DNA of 64,000 nucleotides from Chitinophaga varians (GTDB taxonomy: Bacteria; Bacteroidota; Bacteroidia; Chitinophagales; Chitinophagaceae), in assembly GCF_014529945.1 (NCBI RefSeq), contig NZ_JACVFB010000003.1, positions 1,357,366 through 1,421,365 of the forward strand, read 5' to 3'. The position numbers and the translations under genes are program-made. The notes under the pieces were generated by a model, which was not told the origin of the DNA, did no database searches, and worked only from the letters and a program-made list of their open reading frames with translations. Positions 45,009 through 52,095 of the stretch are shown here, piece by piece; position 1 is the first letter of the stretch, and every line of letters begins with the position of its first letter.

Positions 45009-45166
45009 CGAGGTACAAATAAGGTACAAAAATGTCCAAAACAACGCGAAACAACCCAAAACAAGCAAAAACACCATACATAGAAAAAGCCCCATGGTCG
45101 GGGCTTTCATCATATTTCGCTATGAATGCTTTGTGTTGTTTATGCCACTTTACTTCCCGATACAGA
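45009..45166. repeat. Left copy of the 158-bp att-type direct repeat
   Basis: This copy matches 53768-53925 at a constant offset of 8759 bp. It opens with 56 identical bases (45009-45064, beginning CGAGGTACAAATAAGG) and ends with 33 identical bases (45126-45158, ending GCCACTTTACTTCCC). The minus-strand translation at its right end reads FCIGK-stop, the last residues of MnmE, with synonymous codons. It contains two AGGTACAAA-type units, candidate integrase arm sites. Confidence 0.88.
45086..45107 (-). terminator. Terminator hairpin inside the left att copy
   Basis: AAAGCCCC and GGGGCTTT enclose a 6-nt loop, with a U-tract on the minus strand. It is the counterpart of the mnmE terminator at 53845-53866. 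In place it ends the minus-strand HTH gene at 45282. Confidence 0.75.
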
Positions 45167-45204
45167 AAGTAACAAGCCTTACCAGTAAAGAACTTCAGCA
45201 GATT

Positions 45205-45230
45205 AAGGTACAAATAAGGAACAAAAGTGT
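45205..45230. repeat. Arm-type motif near the left end of the element
   Basis: AAGGTACAAATAAGGAACAAAAGTGT resembles the paired units GAGGTACAAATAAGGTACAAAAATGT found in both att copies (45010 and 53769). It lies about 45 bp inside the left boundary. Repeated AGGTACAAA-like units at both element ends are what integrase arm-binding sites look like. Confidence 0.5.
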
Positions 45231-45281
45231 AGTTAATATAAGGTAACAACGATAAGAAACCAACAGGTCTATCAATGCGCT

Positions 45282-45533
45282 CTAAATATTGAGCGCATTG
45301 ATAGACTCCTTTACTTCAAGAAATAAGCTATCTACAAGATTAGTTGCAGCTTTCAATTCGGCATTACTGACTTTGGGCTTATTATTTCTTATTTTTCGAT
45401 AAAAGGTCGGTGTACTCCAACCACACTCCTTACAAAGTTCCTCCCTAAACCTACTAGGAATGTTATTCAACTGATCATAGACCCTTGTCATTGGGTGCTT
45501 TCTTACTGTCTTTTTCTTGGGCAATCTGGACAT
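45282..45533 (-). CDS. Small putative helix-turn-helix protein
   Basis: The 83-residue basic protein starts MSRLPKKKTVRKHP and has a likely helix-turn-helix: RFREELCKECGWSTPTFYRKI. The rest is helical (SNAELKAATNLVDSLFLEVKESINAL). The open frame extends 33 codons upstream, but that part is the translation of a strongly structured RNA, so ATG 45533 is chosen. A regulatory role in the element is likely, but there is no family match I recognise. The gene lies about 38 bp after the terminator-like end of the RNA at 45571-45739, so that RNA could act as its leader. Confidence 0.6.
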   Translation of the reverse strand: MSRLPKKKTVRKHPMTRVYDQLNNIPSRFREELCKECGWSTPTFYRKIRNNKPKVSNAELKAATNLVDSLFLEVKESINALNI

Positions 45534-45570
45534 TTTGATGGATTTAAAGGGTATAAATCCGGCGCAGGAA

Positions 45571-45739
45571 TAAAAAAGCGCGGGACTCTTACAATGTCGC
45601 CGGTGGCCCCTCGGAAGGGCGGGAAACGACAAGAAGAGCCCGCGCCGTAACGCGAGCTTCCTTCCATCATCTCCTTTCCCTTTTTGAATTTCCGAGGTTC
45701 ACCGGGTGAGAATCAAGAAGCAGCTAACTAATGTCTTTG
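45571..45739 (-). ncRNA. Strongly structured RNA with promoter box and terminator
   Basis: On the minus strand a -7 box (45745-45752) predicts a start near 45739. The RNA would end at a terminator-like stem, GCGCGGGCTCTT against AAGAGTCCCGCGC, followed by UUUUUU at 45577-45571. Inside, CCTCGGAA (5' part) can pair with TTCCGAGG (3' part), and CACCCGGTG forms a local hairpin. At about 169 nt it could be a small RNA of the element or a leader that attenuates the HTH gene at 45282-45533. No protein start is supported within it. Confidence 0.55.
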
Positions 45740-45744
45740 GGCTG

Positions 45745-45752
45745 CAAATCTA
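45745..45752 (-). promoter_or_regulatory. Candidate -7 box for the structured RNA
   Basis: On the minus strand this reads TAGATTTG, an exact TAnnTTTG match, placed just before the structured region. Confidence 0.5.
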
Positions 45753-45822
45753 AAAAATTCACTCATTTTGAGCGAATCTCTATTTTCCTGTTAAAAAACA
45801 ATGTAGATGTAGTTCATCATGA

Positions 45823-45830
45823 TAGATTTG
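45823..45830 (+). promoter_or_regulatory. Candidate -7 box for the XRE regulator
   Basis: TAGATTTG on the plus strand matches TAnnTTTG and is identical in sequence to the divergent box at 45745-45752. It would give a leader of about 90 nt before 45927. Confidence 0.45.
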
Positions 45831-45926
45831 ATTTGGTTATGTCACCGAAGATAACAAAAATATCATTCACTCAGATACTCTGGGCAAACAATTAAAGAAA
45901 GAAGGCTTTTTTGCTCAAAAAGCACA

Positions 45927-46160
45927 ATGGTACAGATAGCAGCAATAGACCAATATATAATTGACGAAGTAAGGAAAAAACGGGTGGCGATGAAAATGAC
46001 GCAGGATGACCTGGCCGATTCACTGAAAGTATCGAAGGGATTTATTGGGAACATTGAAAGTCCCAAATACATAGACAAATACAGCATGGCTCAAATCAAT
46101 GAGCTGGCAAAGATATTTAAGTGTTCACCGAGAGATTTCCTTCCTGAGAAGCCGTTGTAA
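45927..46160 (+). CDS. XRE-family helix-turn-helix regulator
   Basis: The 77-residue protein is a single XRE/Cro-type helix-turn-helix domain: DEVRKKRVAMKMTQDDLADSLKVSKGFIGNIE, followed by INELAKIFKCSPRDFLPEKPL. Such small one-domain regulators commonly control mobile elements. It is divergent from the structured RNA and the HTH gene at 45282, an arrangement like a lysogeny switch. The next frame (46099-46515) overlaps its 3' end in the +1 frame. A hairpin just upstream of the start may modulate translation. Confidence 0.85.
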   Translation: MVQIAAIDQYIIDEVRKKRVAMKMTQDDLADSLKVSKGFIGNIESPKYIDKYSMAQINELAKIFKCSPRDFLPEKPL

Positions 46161-46515
46161 TACTAAGGGGCTACTAGTAGATCTCATTGAAAATAACAAA
46201 AAGCACCTCACTGTGGGAAAAAGAGAAAAACCATTATCAGTTGCAGAGCAGATTATAGTGGAACGCCTAAAAGCGCTAGATTATAGTGCTTTAAAAAAAT
46301 TGGAAGATAGAATGATAGATAGTTGGGGCCATTATCAGTCAATACAAGATAATTTTGAAGATTCTGTGTTAAAAGCTATAGGATACAAAATGTCAGATAT
46401 TTCAAACCTGATAGACTATTATTCTTCAGCTCTTCAGCTTATTAGGGAGGCCACCGATGCGTATATAGAAAATATTTTTGGCCCGGCTCCATCACCTGAC
46501 CATCTCCAACATTAA
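46099..46515 (+). CDS. Uncharacterised helical protein overlapping the XRE gene
   Basis: The 138-residue frame overlaps the XRE gene by 62 bp in another frame. The first 25 residues are that overlap. The rest is a coherent helical protein (SVAEQIIVERLKALDYSALKKLEDRMIDSW, ISNLIDYYSSALQLIREATDAYIENIF). No ATG exists between the overlap and the middle of the protein. It is therefore either coupled to the XRE gene through the ATG at 46099, started at an unusual codon, or joined to it by a frameshift. The last 24 bp overlap the convergent gene at 46492. No family recognised. Confidence 0.5.
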   Translation: MSWQRYLSVHREISFLRSRCNTKGLLVDLIENNKKHLTVGKREKPLSVAEQIIVERLKALDYSALKKLEDRMIDSWGHYQSIQDNFEDSVLKAIGYKMSDISNLIDYYSSALQLIREATDAYIENIFGPAPSPDHLQH

Positions 46516-47070
46516 GTCCCTGTCACTTACACCCTTAGCGGCATTCAGCTGTGCAAGCAGTTTAATATATCGTTTGGTTGGATTGCCGTTATAGAACTTC
46601 CGGAAATGCCGGCTATATAGTTGATCACGGATCTGATCAGCCCTTAAAGCTGGCCCATATGTCTTTTCCAGGTGCCGGTAATACTTTGATTGAATCTGCT
46701 TTTCATAGTACCCCTCCCCTCTGTACTGGAAATAGCTGCTTTTAAAATACAGCTTACGGCACCGCTTTCCCGTCAGCGGGCAGATAAAGAACCAGACCTT
46801 ACCGGTTCCCAAGTTGCTGGCCAGGGCCGTTAATTTGACATCATAGCAAATCGACTGTCCCTGCACACTGTATGATAGCTGCAAATAAGGATTGGTTGCA
46901 GCCATATTGACACAGAAACTTATTTGGCTATGTACCTTCCCACACCTACTCCAACTCAAAGTACCACTACGCCAAATATCAGGCTGTAAATAGTTCCATT
47001 TACGGAGATCTGACATAGATATTGCTTTCCTGTCTTCAAATGTTGTTGGGTATGTTCCTAGTCTGGCCAT
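46492..47070 (-). CDS. Uncharacterised mobile-element protein with CPLTGKRC motif
   Basis: The 192-residue protein has an early MSDLRKWNYLQP, a beta-rich middle and the motif CPLTGKRCRKLYF (about residue 110), whose cysteines could bind zinc. The C-terminal half is basic and helical (RDQLYSRHFRKFYNGNPTKRYIKLLAQL). It has no signal peptide. It follows the DUF6371 gene by 99 bp on the same strand, and the two probably share a role in element replication or control. I recognise no characterised family. Confidence 0.65.
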   Translation of the reverse strand: MARLGTYPTTFEDRKAISMSDLRKWNYLQPDIWRSGTLSWSRCGKVHSQISFCVNMAATNPYLQLSYSVQGQSICYDVKLTALASNLGTGKVWFFICPLTGKRCRKLYFKSSYFQYRGEGYYEKQIQSKYYRHLEKTYGPALRADQIRDQLYSRHFRKFYNGNPTKRYIKLLAQLNAAKGVSDRDLMLEMVR

Positions 47071-47100
47071 AATTTGTTTTTATAGAAACCTAAATCATTA

Positions 47101-47140
47101 GGGAATGTGAAGATTAAATCTTCCTCATTGCCCTATTTTT
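47101..47140. other. Hairpin between the DUF6371 gene and the next gene
   Basis: GGGAATGTGAAGATT and AATCTTCCTCATTGCCC form an imperfect stem, followed on the plus strand by TATTTTTG. As a terminator it would act rightward, where no gene needs it, so it may instead be a processing or attenuation structure in the leftward transcript. Further short TGTCA/TGACA repeats follow at 47152-47178. Confidence 0.4.
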
Positions 47141-47169
47141 GTCTTATTTCAGTGACAAATGGTGTCACA

Positions 47170-48465
47170 TTATGACACATATTTCAGCAGTTTTTCAACG
47201 GGAAAAAGGAAGCAGTCTACACCGTTGATTTTTCCCGGCCTGAACACTTTTCCTATACGTGCGTAAATGACTTGTGAAAAATCTTCCGACAGGTTAACCA
47301 GCTCCCCGCTGGCGGTGTATAGAACGTCGCAAACCTTAGCATTTCTTAGCAGGTAAGTCACAATTTTATAGCTGTCAATTTCTGTTATAACCGCAATAGC
47401 ATTGATTTCGTGTTCCTGTCCGTCTATAGTAAGTGTCTGCTTATCCTCTGTTGGCTGTACTGGTCGAAATTGCCGGTAATCGAACCGGGTAAGATAATCC
47501 CGTAAATCTAGTCCCTGTACGCGTTCCGTTATGTCCGCGCTGCGCTCCAATAGGTCAGATACTGTAACAGTAGCAATGTCGGTCAGCTCCTTCGCTTTAC
47601 TACTCCATAGGGTAAACGCCCGTCCATCTGCTGAAAGGTCAGGAAATAGGAACACTTGCCGGCCGGCAAGCGCTTGACACCGTTCAGTAGTAAGATAAGA
47701 CAGGCTCCCAGCGGCCAACCATACAAAAGCCGGCAGGTAAACACTTGCCACAATGGCCGTAGCTGGTGCCTCCACGATAGCGACAGGCTTACCGGCATTC
47801 TCTGTTAAAAGATGTTCTCCAAACAGACAGCTGGCAAAATTTCCGCCTTGTTCCAGATAAGCAGACAACCAGCCTGGAAGGCTTTCCCGGCTAGCCTCAT
47901 AGCTGTACTTTAAAATACTATGTACCCACGTAGTCCGGGAATGACCATCCGTTGATTTAGCTGTATGACCGGTATCATCGAACTGTTTTACCTGTCCGGC
48001 CCTTATATTTCCAGATACATCAATCCACCAAAATACAGTAGCTCCCGGCCAGCGGCTCGCGGAAGTGCCTATACGATATTGCAAAATCAGTTCGTGGGTT
48101 ATGTCAATACTAAAGAGAGAATGCAGGTAGGTAACAAAACGGTTTGTTTCATATCCTTGCTGGCTCTGGGCCAGGACGTCAAAGGGAATATACGTGATTG
48201 ATTTCCTGATTTCACGCTTTTTGTACTGCTGGTCGTGGTTTACAGGCCCACAGTGGCGGTTTCGCGCCTCCTTTATCTGTGCCATTGTGCCAAAATCCGG
48301 TTTGTGGAAGTAGCCACAATTCACTTCCCGGTCGCACCGCCCGTACGCTTCCGGCAGATACTCCCCGGTGTCGGTATCAATGAACCTTACAAACCGCTTC
48401 TTTCCACAACCAGGACAGATATATTTCTTATTGCCCCTTTCCAATGTATACCGGTAAGCATTCAT
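47170..48465 (-). CDS. DUF6371 primase-like protein with TOPRIM-like core
   Basis: The 431-residue protein has an N-terminal zinc finger (CPGCGKKRFVRFID, then GRCDREVNCGYFHKP), which fits the zinc ribbon of bacterial primases. A TOPRIM-like core follows: GKPVAIVEAPATAIVASVYLP with the acidic Glu, and VFLFPDLSADGRAF with the DxS/D pair. It probably makes RNA primers or binds template for the element. The long upstream frame is rejected, and ATG 48465 begins right before the zinc finger. It sits between the iteron-like cluster (48485-48547) and the unknown gene at 46492, in the same direction as the primase-helicase. Confidence 0.75.
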   Translation of the reverse strand: MNAYRYTLERGNKKYICPGCGKKRFVRFIDTDTGEYLPEAYGRCDREVNCGYFHKPDFGTMAQIKEARNRHCGPVNHDQQYKKREIRKSITYIPFDVLAQSQQGYETNRFVTYLHSLFSIDITHELILQYRIGTSASRWPGATVFWWIDVSGNIRAGQVKQFDDTGHTAKSTDGHSRTTWVHSILKYSYEASRESLPGWLSAYLEQGGNFASCLFGEHLLTENAGKPVAIVEAPATAIVASVYLPAFVWLAAGSLSYLTTERCQALAGRQVFLFPDLSADGRAFTLWSSKAKELTDIATVTVSDLLERSADITERVQGLDLRDYLTRFDYRQFRPVQPTEDKQTLTIDGQEHEINAIAVITEIDSYKIVTYLLRNAKVCDVLYTASGELVNLSEDFSQVIYARIGKVFRPGKINGVDCFLFPVEKLLKYVS

Positions 48466-48484
48466 AAAAAAGTTGTTTTTAGAC

Positions 48485-48547
48485 CTACATATCCTACATA
48501 TGCTACATAGCGCAACCAGCATCATGTAGGATATGTAGCATATGTAG
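48485..48547. repeat. Iteron-like cluster of 9-bp units, both orientations
   Basis: Three direct units CTACATATC, CTACATATG and CTACATAGC (48485-48511) are followed, after about 10 bp, by ATCATGTAG, GATATGTAG and CATATGTAG (48521-48547), the inverted forms. Perfect inverted arms of 16 bp (48494-48509 with 48532-48547) and 15 bp result. It lies in the 96-bp gap between the primase-helicase stop and the DUF6371 start. This is what a replication origin or operator bound by an element-encoded protein would look like. Confidence 0.7.
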
Positions 48548-48561
48548 CACGGAACAAAACA

Positions 48562-50157
48562 TTATTTTTCTAAGTAAACAACCATCCCGGCCGTTTTACG
48601 CTCGATTTCATACCCATGACTACGCAGTCTTTCACCGACTGTTTTAGCTGAGCAAGCACGATAGCCGTTGTCTGCGCAGAATGTTTTATACTGGCCATAA
48701 AGCTGTTGTAGGGGAAGGAAAGCGATTCGGGACGGGTTATAGCCCTCATCATCCAGGAACATTAACACGCTATCAGATTGCCGTTGGTACTGTTGCAGCT
48801 GCTGCATGGCAGCGTCGCAGTTAGAGAAGTTTTTTTGCTCCAACAGCCGGTATAATCCCGCCAGCACCCAATTAAAGACCCCTGAAAGCTCCTGTTGGAT
48901 GATCTTTTTTGACAGTTCCTTATCCTGGGCCTCCGGCGGGATAGTTACATCAAAGGGAATGATCAGGAAACGGCGGAAATAGGCATTCGTGTGTTCTACA
49001 TCTTTCGGCAACTCATTACAGTTAAATATGAGTTTAGCGTAATGGGTAAGGTTAAAAGCCTGTCCGTAGGGTTGCCGGGCCTCTACAGGCTCCCCGCTGG
49101 CCAGCTGCTTAAAGATGGATGCTTCCAGATTCCCGTTGATCTCGCTGGCGTAGTTCACTAGCTTGTTTGCCAACTTGGCCCGGTAGTATCCGGTTGTATC
49201 AGTCAGGCTTTGCAGACTATAGCTGCATACATTTTCAGCACCCAGCAGAGCGTTTATGATCTCAAAGAAAACAGACTTGCCGTTAGCCCCTGAACCATAT
49301 AACAACAGCGATTTTTCCAGTTTGAGCGTGTCCGGATGAATAAACACATAACCGATATACTCCGCTAACACTTTTTGCCGCTGTATATCTGGGAGTACGG
49401 TGTTTAAGTAATCTGTGAAGAGCGGTGCTGTCGCCGTGGGGTCAAATGAAAATGGCAGTTGGTAGGTAATAAAATCCTCTCGCCTGAACTCCCGCAGCCG
49501 GGTGCCTTCCGGTGTTATTTCAAAAGTGCCGTTCTTTAAATTGATGAGAACAACTTGATGGGGCCGGGAAGGGGTAGGCAGATAAGCAAGGGCGAAGAAC
49601 TGTTTTACCAGATGTTCCCGGAATTGATAAAACCGGCCTTTGAATTTATCCACGCCCATTTTTTCAGCACATTGCCCCAAAAAACTTTTCAGTCCTTCTT
49701 CGTCCAGGTGTGACCAGTAAGCACCATTGTACAGATAAATAAAATCTTGATGCCGGCATATCCCCCAGCGGTTAGCAATAGCAAGCCTCAATATTTCCTC
49801 AATACAGATGATCAGGTAGTGCGCCTGTTTCAGTTTGCATTTGTTTATTTCGCTTTGTAGCATCCTTATCCGCTCCTTGATGGAAGCATCATCAGAAGCC
49901 GCCAGATTATCCGCTCTGAGCTTCTCTTCTGCTTCCTTTAGCTCAGTGCGAAGATGGACTACATGAGGAAACGCCAACGCCAAAAAATCGACCGGCTGCA
50001 CCTTTGTCAACAGATGATCAAGGATTTGGGAATGAGGTAGCGGTTCTCCCATTTTTAGCAGACTATCACAGTGTTCAAGTATATCGGCAGGGGTCGGGCC
50101 GCTGGTATCTGATATTTGGTTGTCCTGGTTAATAAGTGAGGGTGTCTGACGTTCCAT
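48562..50157 (-). CDS. SF3 (P4/D5-type) primase-helicase
   Basis: The 531-residue protein has an N-terminal helical region with a coiled stretch (about 70-105), then the D5 N-terminal domain (ICRHQDFIYLYNGAYW). The SF3 helicase core has Walker A GSGANGKS (about 288-295), an acidic Walker B region near residue 345 and motif C LIFNCNELP (about 382). A C-terminal winged helix follows (GYRACSAKTVGERLRSHGYEI). This is the replicative helicase type of P4-like satellites, plasmids and phages. It is 2 bp from the HTH gene upstream and so co-transcribed. It would unwind the element's origin, perhaps at the iteron-like cluster next to its stop. Confidence 0.9.
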   Translation of the reverse strand: MERQTPSLINQDNQISDTSGPTPADILEHCDSLLKMGEPLPHSQILDHLLTKVQPVDFLALAFPHVVHLRTELKEAEEKLRADNLAASDDASIKERIRMLQSEINKCKLKQAHYLIICIEEILRLAIANRWGICRHQDFIYLYNGAYWSHLDEEGLKSFLGQCAEKMGVDKFKGRFYQFREHLVKQFFALAYLPTPSRPHQVVLINLKNGTFEITPEGTRLREFRREDFITYQLPFSFDPTATAPLFTDYLNTVLPDIQRQKVLAEYIGYVFIHPDTLKLEKSLLLYGSGANGKSVFFEIINALLGAENVCSYSLQSLTDTTGYYRAKLANKLVNYASEINGNLEASIFKQLASGEPVEARQPYGQAFNLTHYAKLIFNCNELPKDVEHTNAYFRRFLIIPFDVTIPPEAQDKELSKKIIQQELSGVFNWVLAGLYRLLEQKNFSNCDAAMQQLQQYQRQSDSVLMFLDDEGYNPSRIAFLPLQQLYGQYKTFCADNGYRACSAKTVGERLRSHGYEIERKTAGMVVYLEK

Positions 50158-50159
50158 GT

Positions 50160-50492
50160 CTACCCCCTTTTTCCTTTACCGGACAGATAATTATCTGCCG
50201 CCTCCTCTATGTCTTGGGTAGTCTTTTTCCGACCGCTTTTTATCCAGGCGGTCAATTCCTGCCGGGAAAAATACAGTCGCTTCCCTTGCTTCATACAGGG
50301 GATTTTCGATTGACTTACTAATCCATAAATAGTGGGCTTAGCTAGGTTAACAAGGCTTGCCGCTTCATCAATACTTATTAAATCGTGGGGAGGCCTAGGG
50401 GATTCTAATTTTGTTTGTTCAGACAAAACATTACGTACAGCACTTTGTACTATACTCTGAAATTGGTCGCTGTCAAATTGTAAAATGATCAT
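50160..50492 (-). CDS. Excisionase-like helix-turn-helix protein
   Basis: The 110-residue protein carries a MerR/excisionase-type winged helix-turn-helix: LISIDEAASLVNLAKPTIYGLVSQSKIPCMKQGKRLYFSRQELTAWI. This is the domain found in Xis and AlpA-like proteins. A basic tail (KSGRKKTTQ) follows. It lies 2 bp before the primase-helicase on the same strand, so it is likely to control replication genes or act as a directionality factor. The element has a second such protein next to the integrase. Confidence 0.82.
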   Translation of the reverse strand: MIILQFDSDQFQSIVQSAVRNVLSEQTKLESPRPPHDLISIDEAASLVNLAKPTIYGLVSQSKIPCMKQGKRLYFSRQELTAWIKSGRKKTTQDIEEAADNYLSGKGKRG

Positions 50493-50561
50493 TGCTATAT
50501 CGTTTTCACGACAAAGCTCTGATCATTTACAGAAGTTGTTTATATACCTAATATCAGGTCA

Positions 50562-50924
50562 TTATAAATTCTGCGGTGGTTCATAATGTCCCCTATTTTC
50601 CGCCCGATCATAAACACTTAAAAAGATTTCCTTTAGAGCTTTAGGTGTGGGAAAATGTTCCGTCGGTTCAAAACGTTGATTCATCACATAACCTACTTCC
50701 CATTTCCCATCCCCTTTATGCAGTAAATTTAAATGCCCAACATAGATGGTAGGAGTGTTTTCATCAGCTAAATTCTGAATCTCAAATTTTGCCTCCAACA
50801 TGTCTCCGGGCACGTTCACATCTCCATTTTTAAATACGGAAAATAAGCGACCTCTAACGAATAACGGCCTTCCTGTCTCTTGGCTCATAAAGTACCTCTT
50901 AAATCTTTCATTTACATTTTTCAT
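50562..50924 (-). CDS. Uncharacterised element protein, 120 residues
   Basis: The protein begins MKNVNERFKRYFMSQETGRPLF and continues with a beta-rich region (FVRGRLFSVFKNGDVNV, IYVGHLNLLHKGDGKWEVGYVMNQRFEP). It has no signal peptide or membrane segment. It is A+T-rich relative to the neighbouring replication genes, which suggests a different origin. I recognise no domain. It lies on the minus strand between the integrase side and the replication genes. Confidence 0.6.
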   Translation of the reverse strand: MKNVNERFKRYFMSQETGRPLFVRGRLFSVFKNGDVNVPGDMLEAKFEIQNLADENTPTIYVGHLNLLHKGDGKWEVGYVMNQRFEPTEHFPTPKALKEIFLSVYDRAENRGHYEPPQNL

Positions 50925-51036
50925 AAAAAAGCATTTTCTACATTAGAGACAATAAACGAAAATGGAAGTGGTAGAGACGTTATATATTTTTATTTATAAT
51001 TGAAAAACATAAATAATGTATAAAAAACATCATATT

Positions 51037-51948
51037 TCAAGATGATAACTTCTTGGTGACCATGTTGATGGTAGCATCTGCCATTTTCTGAAAAATCGTA
51101 ACGTTCTTTTCTGTGGTTCCATTGTTTAACGCTTGGCTCAAATCTGAATCATAACCTGTAAGGTCTACTCCCAGAATTTTACCCAAACACTTCATCACCT
51201 TCTCCTTTGTAGGGATTTGCCCGTTTACATCTTCAAAAAAACGTAGTTCATACAGCGCATTTATAGTACGGATAAAATCTATCTTCTTTCCCCGCTGCTT
51301 CGACAGAATTATATCCCCTTCATATGACACCTGCATTTTCTTCAATTCTTGCTGCTGTTCTATCCGCTCCCGTTCCGCCTTACATTTTTCATAATACCCA
51401 TCCGTAGGTTCCCCATTGGCTATCACCTCTTGTTGATACAATGCCATCTGATCGATTAGGTAGGCTATGCGCTCATTGTCGCTAGGTAACGCTTCAAGAT
51501 GGGCTTTGGTATCACGCCAACTGAACTCAATCTCCTCCTCGCCTTCCACTTCCTCTTCCTCTTTAGGTGGGAAAATGGTATTCATTTCTCTTTCAATCAA
51601 GGTAATACAAAGCTTTATTCCCTCATGTCTCAATAGAAACACGTCACTAGTATCACGTTTAAGTTTAGCCGCTAAAACTTTGTAAACCAGGAAGCGGTCT
51701 ACCTCATCGTACTCGTTTAGCTTTGATTTTACAACATCTATTGCCAACATAGGATTGTCTCGATATGAGAGTACCGTTGCATAGGCTTCATGATATACTG
51801 AAAATATTAAACCGTGGTCTAACAAACCTTTTAATATCCCCCTGTTTAACTCTTCATAGAATTGGTAGGTCGTTTCACAGGTGATATACTTTTCAACCTC
51901 AACTTTATTCAACATCGCCAGTGTCATTTGATTGATATTAACAAACAT
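51037..51948 (-). CDS. Uncharacterised element protein with weak RteC-like C-terminus
   Basis: The 303-residue protein is helical, with an acidic centre (PPKEEEEVEGEEEIEF) and a long coiled stretch near residues 185-215. The C-terminal part (IRTINALYELRFFEDVNGQIPTKEKVMKCLGKILGVDLTGY) resembles, weakly and from memory, the end of RteC-type proteins, which regulate Bacteroides conjugative transposons. The call is tentative. It is A+T-rich and lies directly downstream of the integrase on the same strand. Confidence 0.5.
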   Translation of the reverse strand: MFVNINQMTLAMLNKVEVEKYITCETTYQFYEELNRGILKGLLDHGLIFSVYHEAYATVLSYRDNPMLAIDVVKSKLNEYDEVDRFLVYKVLAAKLKRDTSDVFLLRHEGIKLCITLIEREMNTIFPPKEEEEVEGEEEIEFSWRDTKAHLEALPSDNERIAYLIDQMALYQQEVIANGEPTDGYYEKCKAERERIEQQQELKKMQVSYEGDIILSKQRGKKIDFIRTINALYELRFFEDVNGQIPTKEKVMKCLGKILGVDLTGYDSDLSQALNNGTTEKNVTIFQKMADATINMVTKKLSS

Positions 51949-52095
51949 TCATAAATAACAATAAAACGAATATAATGAATGAGGCGAATATTTACTAATT
52001 TTTTTAGCAAAATGTTTTTGCATTTTTGTCATGCAGCAGCCTGCTACTTAAATATATTATTATCAATGTATTACCCAACCAAAAACGCTGCAATA

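Larger units (their letters stand above)
44713..45281. other. Non-coding gap including the left att copy
   Basis: No convincing gene. The 65- and 87-residue minus-strand frames that cross it read through the att repeat and are not supported. It holds the left att copy (45009-45166), a terminator hairpin (45086-45107) and an arm-type motif (45205-45230). Confidence 0.6.
45534..45926. other. Divergent control region between the two HTH genes
   Basis: No protein gene is supported. The left half is the structured RNA (45571-45739). The right half is A+T-rich with -7 boxes pointing left (45745-45752) and right (45823-45830). A small hairpin, GCTTTTT against AAAAAGC (45905-45923), lies just before the HTH start at 45927 and could affect its translation. 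Confidence 0.6.

Noticed and set aside
44986..45249. 87-residue minus-strand frame
   Set aside because: It reads straight through the att repeat, including the terminator hairpin and the mnmE-end core. This is repeat DNA, not a gene.
45534..45632. N-terminal extension of the small HTH gene at 45282
   Set aside because: These 33 codons translate the stem of the structured RNA. The HTH-containing part has its own ATG at 45533.
52035..52049. Small hairpin GCAGCAGCCTGCTAC near the integrase stop
   Set aside because: The stem is only about 5 bp with no U-tract, so it is not supported as a terminator.
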